Shown here one piece after another: positions 1 to 6,908 of a DNA stretch of 64,000 bases. Both the position numbers and the translations under genes were made by a program. The DNA comes from DASVHS01 sp038244815 (GTDB taxonomy: Bacteria; Acidobacteriota; Thermoanaerobaculia; Gp7-AA8), in NCBI GenBank assembly GCA_038244815.1, contig JBBRTB010000010.1:91399-155398 (forward strand). Direction: 5' to 3'. Position 1 is the first letter of the stretch, and the number at the start of each line of letters is the position of its first letter. The notes beneath the pieces were generated by a model, which saw only the letters and a program-made list of their open reading frames with translations, did no database searches and was not told the origin of the DNA.

Positions 1-1167
1 GTAGAGCTTGATCTCGGAGACGAGCAGGCGAGCGAATCGCCGTGCTTCGTCATGCTTCTTCGAGTCCTCCGTACTGCCGCCGGCCGGTGCGGCGCCGCGC
101 TGGACGCCGGATGAGGGAACGAACTGCGTGCTCGGACGATCGTCGCCGCGCGCCGGCGGACGTGCGGGAGCAGCGGCAGGCCGTGAGGCCGGCGCCGGAG
201 CCGATGCGGGCCGCGGTGATGGCGGAGTGACCTGGGTAGAGCCCGGCCGGATCGCCGTCGGCGACGTCATATCGCGCATCTGCGCGGCGCTGAATGCTGC
301 TGTCGGTTCGGCGGCTGTGGGAGCCGGGGCGGGGCGCGGACCGGGCGCGGGTGAGGCGGGCCGCGCGGCTGCCGGAGCGGGACGTGCGCTCGACGGCGGA
401 GCGGCGGGCTGCTGCGACTCGGGGCTGAGGCTGGGGGAAGGGATCTTTTTGCGGATGGCGAGCGTGTCGACGAGCAGACCGGTGGCGTACACCAGGATCT
501 CGATCGAGGCCCGATCGAGCCTGGACAGGTCTTCGGCCGTGGCGTCGACGTAGACGGCCGCCGAGACCTTGTCCTTGATCACCATCGGGATCAGCACAGC
601 GCGGGCCGGAGCAGCGACTCCGAAGCGGCTGGCCAGGTTGGCGCCGTCCCATTCGACGCCGCGCTCCTGGCGCAGTACGTCATCGAGTTGCGGGAGCAGG
701 CCGGGCGCAGCGTTGAATCGTTTGATGGTCTCGTCGTTACCGCCGTGTGTCGAGAATCCGAGGCCCTTCCATCCGCTGAACGTCTCGCCGCGCAGGATGA
801 GCAGTGCGGCGCGCGAGCCGAAATCGAGGCACTGCTCGAGCAAGCCGTTGAGGATATCGACCTGCGATTTGCCCCGCTCGATCGACTGCAACGACTTCTT
901 GAGACGGCGCGAGTCGCCGCCACCTCCCGCCGGCGCAGCCGCGACGGGCTTGTTGTCGTCGAGTTGTGCGATGGCCTTTTTGATGTGCGGCAGAAAAGAG
1001 AGTGCGTTCACATCGGCCTGCATGCTTTGGAGAGCGGCGTTGAGTTGTGAGTCCACAGCCGCGCGGACGTCGTCGACCGACGAGCGGATCTCGCCCACCA
1101 TTCTCTCGATCGATTCCTGTACGTGAGCTTCGATCGAGCTCGCGACTTCGTCGCCCCTCACAGCCAT
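1..1167 (-). CDS. GAF-like domain protein with Pro/Ala-rich linker (3' end cut off by window)
   Basis: The frame is open from an ATG at 1165-1167 to the window edge (389 codons), so the C-terminus is missing. A GGAGGA lies just upstream of the ATG. Residues 1-100 look helical, around 120-260 there is a compact alpha/beta region that reads like a GAF-type sensor domain (for example RAALLILRGETFSGWKGLGF), and 265-365 is a low-complexity Ala/Pro/Ser linker. The last visible residues (DEARRFARLLVSEIKLY) resemble a start of a second conserved helical block common in acidobacterial proteins. The domain call rests on reading only. Other frames over this stretch are open because of the GC-rich composition and are not genes. 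Confidence 0.6.
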   Translation of the reverse strand, partial: MAVRGDEVASSIEAHVQESIERMVGEIRSSVDDVRAAVDSQLNAALQSMQADVNALSFLPHIKKAIAQLDDNKPVAAAPAGGGGDSRRLKKSLQSIERGKSQVDILNGLLEQCLDFGSRAALLILRGETFSGWKGLGFSTHGGNDETIKRFNAAPGLLPQLDDVLRQERGVEWDGANLASRFGVAAPARAVLIPMVIKDKVSAAVYVDATAEDLSRLDRASIEILVYATGLLVDTLAIRKKIPSPSLSPESQQPAAPPSSARPAPAAARPASPAPGPRPAPAPTAAEPTAAFSAAQMRDMTSPTAIRPGSTQVTPPSPRPASAPAPASRPAAAPARPPARGDDRPSTQFVPSSGVQRGAAPAGGSTEDSKKHDEARRFARLLVSEIKLY

Positions 1168-1255
1168 AAATCCTCCGGGTGCTGTAGCTTGCCGGGCGCG
1201 AACACACCACGCTCGAGGCTCCGCGATTATAGAACACTGTGCTACCTTTCTAACC

Positions 1256-1852
1256 GTGCGCCGGCACATTCTCCTTTCCGTCCTCGCCATTGCTCTCGTT
1301 CACTGCGGTGCCGCGCCGGCTCATCGCGACCGCCAGGCGGACTGGCGCGACGTCCTCCGGCACAAGAAGGCTGCCGTCGCAGCCGCTGCCACGCCCCAGG
1401 CCAGACAAACCTATGCGGACGCCCTTTCCGCGTTCGTCAAGCGCTATCCCCGCCACAGCCGGGCTCGCGAGGTGTACGAGCGCATCCAGTTGGAGTTCGC
1501 GAACGAGCTCTGTTCGCTGGAGCGCTATCAGGACGCGATTCGCGTCTATCGCGCGGTCCTCAACGACGATCCGCGCAGCGACGAAGCGCGGCGCGGTCTC
1601 GACTCCGCGCTGGCCCGGCTGGCCGTCACTCATGACCAGCTTCTGACCGTCGAGGTGGGCATGTCCCAGAAGGACGTGGCCAGGATTCTCGGCAAACCTG
1701 TTCCCGGCTGGACGGCCACCAGCGACCGCTCCTCCGCTACGATCGAGGCGTGGTACTACCGCACCACCAGCGGCGGCATCGCCGCGGTCTACTTCCGCGA
1801 AGGCGAGGTATTCGCCGCGGAAGAGAAATCGCACGCCCGGATCAACCTTTGA
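1256..1852 (+). CDS. exported TPR-like protein with SmpA/OmlA-like C-terminal motif
   Basis: Starts at a GTG; a hydrophobic N-terminus of about 20 residues ending near LVHCG suggests export, with an imperfect lipobox. The middle (about residues 40-125) is a helical TPR-like region (YADALSAFVKRYP, YQDAIRVYRAVLNDDP). The tail has VEVGMSQKDVARILGKP, reminiscent of the SmpA/OmlA (BamE-like) motif, followed by a short beta region. It is divergent from the GAF-like gene and followed by the FmdB gene. No specific function can be assigned; it is probably periplasmic or membrane-anchored. Confidence 0.6.
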   Translation: MRRHILLSVLAIALVHCGAAPAHRDRQADWRDVLRHKKAAVAAAATPQARQTYADALSAFVKRYPRHSRAREVYERIQLEFANELCSLERYQDAIRVYRAVLNDDPRSDEARRGLDSALARLAVTHDQLLTVEVGMSQKDVARILGKPVPGWTATSDRSSATIEAWYYRTTSGGIAAVYFREGEVFAAEEKSHARINL

Positions 1853-1903
1853 AATCGCACCGCCCGGTGTGATGTTGCATGCGGCGAAAGGAAGCCCCGA
1901 GCG

Positions 1904-2269
1904 ATGCCTCTCTACGAGTACGCGTGTCAGAAGTGCGGCCAGCGCATCGAGGTCATCCAGAGGATGTCGGAAGCTCCGTACAAACTCTGCCAAAAATGCG
2001 GCGGAGAGTTGCGCAAGCTGATCTCTTCTCCGGCAATCCAGTTCAAGGGATCCGGCTTCTATAAGACCGACTATCCGAGCAGTACGTCCTCCGCTCCGCA
2101 ATCCGAATCCAGGAGCGATGCGAAGGGCGAGGCGAAATCGGAATCGAAATCAGAGACGAAATCGGAGTCGAAATCGGAATCGAAATCGGAGTCGAAGGCG
2201 GAGTCGAAATCGGAGTCGAAATCGGAGTCGAAAACGCAGGGCGGGAGCGGGCCGAAGTCAGGCGACTGA
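1904..2269 (+). CDS. FmdB-family zinc-ribbon protein with Lys/Ser/Glu repeat tail
   Basis: The first ~45 residues (MPLYEYACQKCGQ..., then CQKCGGEL) are the typical FmdB/CxxC_CxxC_SSSS regulatory zinc ribbon, with two CxxC pairs and the usual LISSPAIQFKGSGFY-type continuation. The family is widespread and its function is poorly defined. From about residue 75 the protein is an almost pure KSES/KSET repeat tail, longer than the short acidic or Ser-rich tail usually present. The ATG at 1904 gives the canonical MPLYEYAC start. Confidence 0.9.
   Translation: MPLYEYACQKCGQRIEVIQRMSEAPYKLCQKCGGELRKLISSPAIQFKGSGFYKTDYPSSTSSAPQSESRSDAKGEAKSESKSETKSESKSESKSESKAESKSESKSESKTQGGSGPKSGD
2134..2233 (+). repeat. 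degenerate 6/12-bp tandem repeat coding the KSES tail
   Basis: About 100 bp made of repeated GAAATCGGA(G/A)TC units inside the 3' part of the FmdB-family gene. The period is 6-12 bp and the copies differ mainly at third positions, so the array is both a DNA tandem repeat and a Lys-Ser-Glu-Ser protein repeat. It is a likely site of length variation between strains. Confidence 0.8.
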
Positions 2270-2276
2270 TCCTCAC

Positions 2277-2978
2277 ATGGAATTCACGGCCGAACGCCAT
2301 CCGCTTCACAAATGCGTCCGTACCATGAGCGTGACGACCATGGACAAGGTCCGCAATCTGAAGCGCCGCGCCGATACGATCCTCGAAGCGTTGTTCCGTT
2401 CTCTCTTCGAAGAGATCGACACCGACAGGATCCAGTCGGAGGTGGAGAGCCTGAAGGCCTCCGCACCCGGAATCCGGCCCATGAGTCACGCGCGCCGGCT
2501 GGCCCGGCGAACTGCTTTGCGCTGCGCGGCCGCCGGCGCCGTCACCGGCCTTCCCGGTGGCTCGCTCGCCGTCGGTGCGCTCGGCGCCGACCTCGCCTAT
2601 CTGCTCTACCAGCAGTTTCGTCTGATCCTCGGCATCGCCGCGATCTATGGCCACGAGCCCTCCAACCGAGAGCGTTTCAGCGAGGCCCTGGCGTGCCTGG
2701 CCTTTTCATCGGGCGTGGGCATCGGTAAGCAGGGCATCGCCACGATGCTGGGGTCGGCGACGATGGAGGGTGGTGCGGTGGCGGAGCGGATCGGCGCACG
2801 GATGGCGCGCGAGCGTCTGGCGCGCATCGTTCCGATCGTCGGTGCGTTCTCGGGAGGCGCGCTCAACTATATTTCGGTCCGCGCGGTGGCGCACAACGCC
2901 ATCCATTACTACGAATCGTGCCTGGACGCGACGCTCGCGGACGAGATCTGGGCCGAGGGCGATCGGGAACACGCGTAA
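2277..2978 (+). CDS. EcsC-like membrane-associated protein
   Basis: ATG at 2277 is used (8 nt after the FmdB stop); ATGs at 2325 and 2340 are alternatives. The frame is open further upstream only because it crosses the repeat tail. Central Gly/Ala-rich hydrophobic segments (AAAGAVTGLPGGSLAVGALGADLAYLLYQQF, split here as GAVTGLPGG and GADLAYLLYQQFRLI) and a second glycine-rich stretch (PIVGAFSGGALNYISVRAVA) resemble the EcsC family, whose members are membrane-associated and of poorly known role. About 233 residues. The family call is by reading, not by search. Confidence 0.6.
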   Translation: MEFTAERHPLHKCVRTMSVTTMDKVRNLKRRADTILEALFRSLFEEIDTDRIQSEVESLKASAPGIRPMSHARRLARRTALRCAAAGAVTGLPGGSLAVGALGADLAYLLYQQFRLILGIAAIYGHEPSNRERFSEALACLAFSSGVGIGKQGIATMLGSATMEGGAVAERIGARMARERLARIVPIVGAFSGGALNYISVRAVAHNAIHYYESCLDATLADEIWAEGDREHA

Positions 2979-3037
2979 CAAGTCGGGTACCGGCGGAATG
3001 CATGCCCCGAGGCCGGCGTTTCCCGCCCTGACTGACG

Positions 3038-3340
3038 ATGCCGAAATTTCAGACTGAACAGGCAGCCGAAACCAGATCCGCGTTCTATGAACGCCGGCGT
3101 CTGCGCCGGATTCGGATGATCGTCGAGTTGACGCTGAACCTGATCTCCAGTGACAGGACGGTATCGCATCGCGAGGCGCGCTGTCTTGTCGATTGCGCCC
3201 GCAAGGCCATCGCGGATATCGATCCCGCATTCGGCTGCCGCTACGACGGGGTGATACGCCCGCATTTCGAGCGCATCCTGCAACAGCGCTGGCCGGAAGA
3301 GGAACTGCGTTTCTCGCACGCGGGCGAGACGGTCAACTAA
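3038..3340 (+). CDS. small hypothetical protein (100 aa)
   Basis: A 100-residue, Arg-rich, helical and soluble protein (FYERRRLRRIRMIVELTLNLI...). No motif that I recognise. It sits alone between the EcsC-like gene and a convergent DUF4097 lipoprotein gene. The conserved-looking hydrophobic pattern and a sensible start make it a credible gene, but nothing indicates function. Confidence 0.55.
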   Translation: MPKFQTEQAAETRSAFYERRRLRRIRMIVELTLNLISSDRTVSHREARCLVDCARKAIADIDPAFGCRYDGVIRPHFERILQQRWPEEELRFSHAGETVN

Positions 3341-3366
3341 GGCCGTTACACTCCACTAAGGCCTGC

Positions 3367-4182
3367 TCAGCGCGTAGAGGCACCCGGGCTCATGGCCGCG
3401 GGCGGCTTCGGCGGTTCCGGCGGGATCGGAAGATGCTGGACTTCGACATCCCCATTCACGGTCGTGATCTGCAGCTCGAATTGACCGCCATTGACCTCGC
3501 CCGATACGCGGCGGCTGCCCGGATGCGAGTGAATCGTCAGCGGGAACGAGGCCTCGAAATCGCCGTTGACCTGCGAGAGATCGCACGTGAACGAAGCGCT
3601 CGGCGGCATGAGGGCGTGGATTCCGCCGTTCACGGTCTTCAAGCGCGCGCCGCGGAAATCATGAAGGAACTTCGCGCGCACACTGCCGTTGACCGTTCGT
3701 GCGCTCAGCTCGCTGGTTCCGGCGCTCTCGATCTCGATGGGCCCGTTGACGGTCGTCGCTTCGGTCGCCCCGTCCACTCCGCGCGAGGCGATGCGTCCGT
3801 TGACCATCCTGAGATCGAGGGACACCGTCGGCGGCACGCGCAACTCGTAGTCGATGGACGTGCGGTTTGACCAGAGGAAGGTAAACCCGCGGCGGTGCTC
3901 TTTCCGCTGGGAGATGCGCAGTGTGTCGCCGCTGAGGTCCGTCTCGAAGTATCCCTGATTGTCTTCCCGCGGCCGCGGCTGCCTGCCGATGCTGCGGACG
4001 TGGGCGACCAGCATCACTTCAGCGGCCGAACCGGCCACCACCGACAGGCTCCCGTCGACTCCATCCACTTCGATCGTCTGGATTTCCGAGGCCGGCCAGT
4101 GACGTTGGATCGTGACCTGACGGCGCTCTCCGGCGACGCAACCCGCGAGCAACAGGGCCGCTAGTAAATAAAGTCGGTTCAT
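3367..4182 (-). CDS. DUF4097-type beta-repeat lipoprotein
   Basis: The start MNRLYLLAALLLAGC gives a clean type II signal peptide with lipobox LLAGC, so I prefer the ATG at 4180-4182 to one six codons upstream. The mature part repeats a VNG motif at regular spacing (MVNGRIAS, TVNGPIEI, TVNGSVRA, TVNGGIHA, QVNGDFEA, EVNGGQFE, TVNGDVEV), the hallmark of DUF4097 right-handed beta-helix-like proteins. The tail is Pro-rich. Likely an envelope lipoprotein; function of the family is not established. A second DUF4097-like gene lies at 29.4-30.2 kb. Confidence 0.8.
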   Translation of the reverse strand: MNRLYLLAALLLAGCVAGERRQVTIQRHWPASEIQTIEVDGVDGSLSVVAGSAAEVMLVAHVRSIGRQPRPREDNQGYFETDLSGDTLRISQRKEHRRGFTFLWSNRTSIDYELRVPPTVSLDLRMVNGRIASRGVDGATEATTVNGPIEIESAGTSELSARTVNGSVRAKFLHDFRGARLKTVNGGIHALMPPSASFTCDLSQVNGDFEASFPLTIHSHPGSRRVSGEVNGGQFELQITTVNGDVEVQHLPIPPEPPKPPAAMSPGASTR

Positions 4183-4230
4183 CCGGATGTTCATGGACAC
4201 CTACGACTGCGTTTACGGACGCGCCAGGCG

Positions 4231-4641
4231 ATGGTTTCAAACGAAGGTTCCCAGACCACTCTGCTCAGAATTGCGGCGTTTCTCGTCGACGCGCTGACGA
4301 TGGCCGTTCTGCTCGTGGTCCCGACCTCGATCATCAGTTATGCCATGGCTTTGATCGGCGGCTCGGTCAAGGGAATCCAGATCGTCTGGTGGGCCGCCCT
4401 GGCCATCCTGCTGCTCTCGATCCTGATCCGCGACGGTATCGGCGGCCGTTCCGTCGGTAAGCAGCTCCTCGGTCTGCGGCTCACCACGCGGAGCGGAAAT
4501 CGCTGCGGCTACATCCGGTCGGCCGTGCGCAACGTTCCGCTGCTCGTGCCCGTCTGGAACCTCGTCGAGGTCGGACTCGTGCTGGCCGGCCGGCCCCGGA
4601 CCGGAGACCGGATCGCCGGAACTCAGGTCAGCGAGGAGTAG
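4231..4641 (+). CDS. RDD family membrane protein
   Basis: A 136-residue protein with the RDD family signature: R-x-x-A-x-x-x-D near the N-terminus (LLRIAAFLVDAL), a GRSVGKQLLGLRL motif after the second transmembrane segment, and TGDRIAGTQV at the end. Two or three transmembrane helices are visible (about residues 15-45 and 52-72). RDD proteins are small inner-membrane proteins; some have been linked to ion transport, but this copy cannot be assigned. Its last 14 bases overlap the convergent yigZ gene. Confidence 0.85.
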   Translation: MVSNEGSQTTLLRIAAFLVDALTMAVLLVVPTSIISYAMALIGGSVKGIQIVWWAALAILLLSILIRDGIGGRSVGKQLLGLRLTTRSGNRCGYIRSAVRNVPLLVPVWNLVEVGLVLAGRPRTGDRIAGTQVSEE

Positions 4642-5236
4642 GACGCGAGAAGGTCAGCCGTCCCTCGGTCAGTGCGCGCTCGAAGGAATCGGCACGCGAG
4701 CGGCGAACATCGATCGCAAAGATGTTCCCGCCAACGAACGGCTCGCTCCGAAGAACGACATCGGGCGGCTCGATGAGCCGGTAGATCACGCCGGCCGCCT
4801 GGAAGGGAACCTCGACCTCGTACCTCTCGTAGAGCAACCTCTCGACGATGGCGGCGGCGCGTAGTGTCTCCGCGGCCGTCTGGCGATACACCCGCGAGAG
4901 GCCGCCGGTGCCGAGCTTGACGCCGCCGTACCAGCGCACCACGACCACGCCGCAGTCGAAAAGATCCGCCCCTTCGATCGCTGAGAGGATCGGCCTGCCA
5001 GCGCTTCCCGATGGCTCGCCGGCGTCAGAGCTTCGCTGCCGTGGTGTCCCGCCGCCGAAAAGCCTGAACGCCCAGCAGTGGTGCGTGGCATCGAAGTACT
5101 GCTTCTCGATCGCGCGCAGCGCGGCAAAGAACTCCTCGTCGCTCGCACAGGGAAACGCCCTCGCCAGAAATGCCGAGCGCTGGATCCGGGCTCGCCCCTC
5201 CGCCGGTTCCGCCAGCGTGCGGTAGTGATCAGACAC
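4628..5236 (-). CDS. yigZ: YigZ/IMPACT family protein
   Basis: The N-terminal domain carries the UPF0029/IMPACT core: RSAFLARAFPCASDEEF, then DATHHCWAF, DAGEPSGSAGRPIL and VVVVRWYGGVKLGTGGLSRVY, all diagnostic. The C-terminal ~65 residues match the DUF1949-type ferredoxin-like domain. About 202 residues, the usual length. The family may act in translation-related quality control, but its bacterial role is not settled. Its ATG lies inside the 3' end of mpg (8-bp overlap), so it is probably co-transcribed with mpg and the phosphatase gene. Confidence 0.9.
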   Translation of the reverse strand: MSDHYRTLAEPAEGRARIQRSAFLARAFPCASDEEFFAALRAIEKQYFDATHHCWAFRLFGGGTPRQRSSDAGEPSGSAGRPILSAIEGADLFDCGVVVVRWYGGVKLGTGGLSRVYRQTAAETLRAAAIVERLLYERYEVEVPFQAAGVIYRLIEPPDVVLRSEPFVGGNIFAIDVRRSRADSFERALTEGRLTFSRPTPR

Positions 5237-5840
5237 GGCGATACGCGGAGACGTAGAGGTTGTCTCTGAGGAGGAAGCGGAGCGGCCAGTGCGCCGCGCC
5301 GGTCGCTCCCTCGATGCCGATGCGCGGAGTGACGGCGATCTCGTGGTCGCCGACCTCGATATCGCGATCCGTGATGTACAACCGCGTGCCGCGCAGACTC
5401 TCGCCGTCGAGACTGCGGTCGATTTCCAGCGCCGCGCACAGTTTTCCGGGGCCGTTCATGAGATCGAAATCACGCTTCGCCTTCGGCCGGCGCTCGCGCA
5501 TCTTGTCGATTCCGCGCAGCGGTTGCGCGGCGCGCAGGAGAACCGCTTCGGCGATGTCTGCTTCCTGCGTCACGACGTTCAGACACCAGTGCATGCCATA
5601 GGTGAAATAGACATAGGCATGCCCACCCTCGAGATACATCGACTGATTGCGTGCCGAGCGGAGGCCGCGCCGGGCGTGACTGGCCGCGTCGTTTGCACCG
5701 AGGTAGGCCTCGGTCTCGACGATGCGGGCGGCCAGGAGGCTGCGGCCGGCTCGCCTCCAGAGTACGCATCCGAGCAGAGAGCGGGCCACCGTAACGGTGT
5801 CGTGAAAGTAGAACCGGCGCGGGAGCTTCTGGCCCTTCAT
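5229..5840 (-). CDS. mpg: 3-methyladenine DNA glycosylase (AAG/MPG family)
   Basis: The protein starts MKGQKLPRRFYFHDTVTVARSLLG and contains the AAG family motifs ARIVETEAYLGANDAASHA, the YVYFTYGMHWCLNVV strand with the base-flipping Tyr region, AVLLRAAQP, and NGPGKLCAAL. It would excise alkylated purines such as 3-methyladenine. The ATG at 5838-5840 overlaps the stop of the upstream phosphatase gene by ATGA, which supports this start over longer frames. 203 aa, the usual length for the bacterial family. Confidence 0.92.
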   Translation of the reverse strand: MKGQKLPRRFYFHDTVTVARSLLGCVLWRRAGRSLLAARIVETEAYLGANDAASHARRGLRSARNQSMYLEGGHAYVYFTYGMHWCLNVVTQEADIAEAVLLRAAQPLRGIDKMRERRPKAKRDFDLMNGPGKLCAALEIDRSLDGESLRGTRLYITDRDIEVGDHEIAVTPRIGIEGATGAAHWPLRFLLRDNLYVSAYRRV

Positions 5841-6661
5841 GTCGCCGGCCGGAATGCGCCGCGCCGGTCGAGTTGGTCCTCCGACACGTGGCGGCCGATG
5901 ACTTCCAGCAGATCGCCATGAACGCCCGGCGGAGCGCCGGCGATGTTGCCGCGCTCGAACCATCGGTCGCCGCCGGAGAAATCGGTGACCACTCCGCCCG
6001 CTTCCCGCACGAGCAGTGATCCGGCCGCCACGTCCCACGGCGCGAGGTGCAGCTCGAAGAAGCCGTCGAAGATGCCGGCGGCGGTGTAGGCCAGGTCGAG
6101 CGCGGCCGAGCCGGCCCGGCGTACACCTTTTGCGATACGAATCACGTCTTCAAAAATATCGCAATATACAGATACATATTGTTGTGCCCTAAAAGGAAAT
6201 CCCGTGGCCAGGAAGGCCCCTTCCAGCGTTTGCTGATCGGATACGCGCATGCGGGAGTCGCCGCGGAATGCCCCGGCGCCGCGCTCGGCCGTGAAAAAGA
6301 GATCGCGCAACGGCTCGTACACGAGAGCGGCCGTGATCTCGCTGCCGGTGCGCAGTCCGATCGAGACCGACCACACTGGAAAGTGCTGCAGATAGTTCGA
6401 CGTGCCGTCGAGCGGATCGATGATCCAGGTCCGCTCGCTCTTCTTCGTCGATGCGCCGGTCTCTTCGGCCAGAAACGAGTCCCCCGGCGACAACTCCCGG
6501 ATACACGACAGGATGGCGCGCTCACTCTCCCGGTCCGCCTCGGAGACCCAGTCGTTGCGCGACTTGATGTCCGCGTCGGCCTTGCCGAGCGTTTCCCAGT
6601 GGTGGAGCAGGACAGCGGCGCCGCGGCGGGCCGCTTCGGTGGCGATCTCGATGTCGTTCAA
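5837..6661 (-). CDS. inositol monophosphatase family protein
   Basis: 274 residues with all IMPase motifs: FLAEETGA (metal-binding Glu), WIIDPLDGTSNYLQHFP (Asp-Pro-Leu-Asp-Gly-Thr core) and WDVAAGSLLVREAGG. A Mg-dependent, Li-sensitive sugar or inositol phosphatase is expected; members also act as 3'-nucleotidases, so the substrate is open. First gene of an overlapping set with mpg and yigZ. Odd feature: the DNA coding for FRAQQYVSVYCDIFEDV (about 6149-6200) is only ~30% GC, using AT-ending codons unlike the rest of the gene. Confidence 0.92.
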   Translation of the reverse strand: MNDIEIATEAARRGAAVLLHHWETLGKADADIKSRNDWVSEADRESERAILSCIRELSPGDSFLAEETGASTKKSERTWIIDPLDGTSNYLQHFPVWSVSIGLRTGSEITAALVYEPLRDLFFTAERGAGAFRGDSRMRVSDQQTLEGAFLATGFPFRAQQYVSVYCDIFEDVIRIAKGVRRAGSAALDLAYTAAGIFDGFFELHLAPWDVAAGSLLVREAGGVVTDFSGGDRWFERGNIAGAPPGVHGDLLEVIGRHVSEDQLDRRGAFRPAT

Positions 6662-6680
6662 GCGGCGCCCATTCTAGAGG

Positions 6681-6833
6681 AGTGTAACGGCAGAATCGGG
6701 ACCAGAAGGCGCAGAGGATCGGCGGCGCGAGCAAGGCGGGCCGACGCAAGAATAGCGGGGGCTATTCTGAGGAGGCGCAACGAAGCTCGCGGCGTTGAGA
6801 CCAGCCATGTGGTCCCGATTCTGCCGTTACGCT
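6681..6833. repeat. long imperfect palindrome with 21-bp perfect inverted repeat
   Basis: In the 247-bp gap between divergent genes. 6684-6704 is a perfect reverse complement of 6810-6830 (GTAACGGCAGAATCGGGACCA is split across these positions); the pairing continues outward with two mismatches. The centre holds a second perfect hairpin, AGAATAGC-GGGG-GCTATTCT at 6749-6768. It looks like a REP/MITE-type element or a structured RNA; a 12-bp fragment CCGTTACACTCC at 3343-3354 matches its outer edge. No coding potential seen. Confidence 0.8.
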
Positions 6834-6908
6834 CCCCTTGGCCACTCCGAGCGCGCCGGAGGAACCACGAATCCGGGAGCCGGCATTTTGCGATAGCATT
6901 CCGGCACG

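Noticed and set aside
8..1126. Several long open frames on both strands in the first 1.1 kb
   Set aside because: They are alternative frames of one GC-rich minus-strand gene that runs off the window start; their translations are low-complexity Arg/Ala/Gly without motifs.
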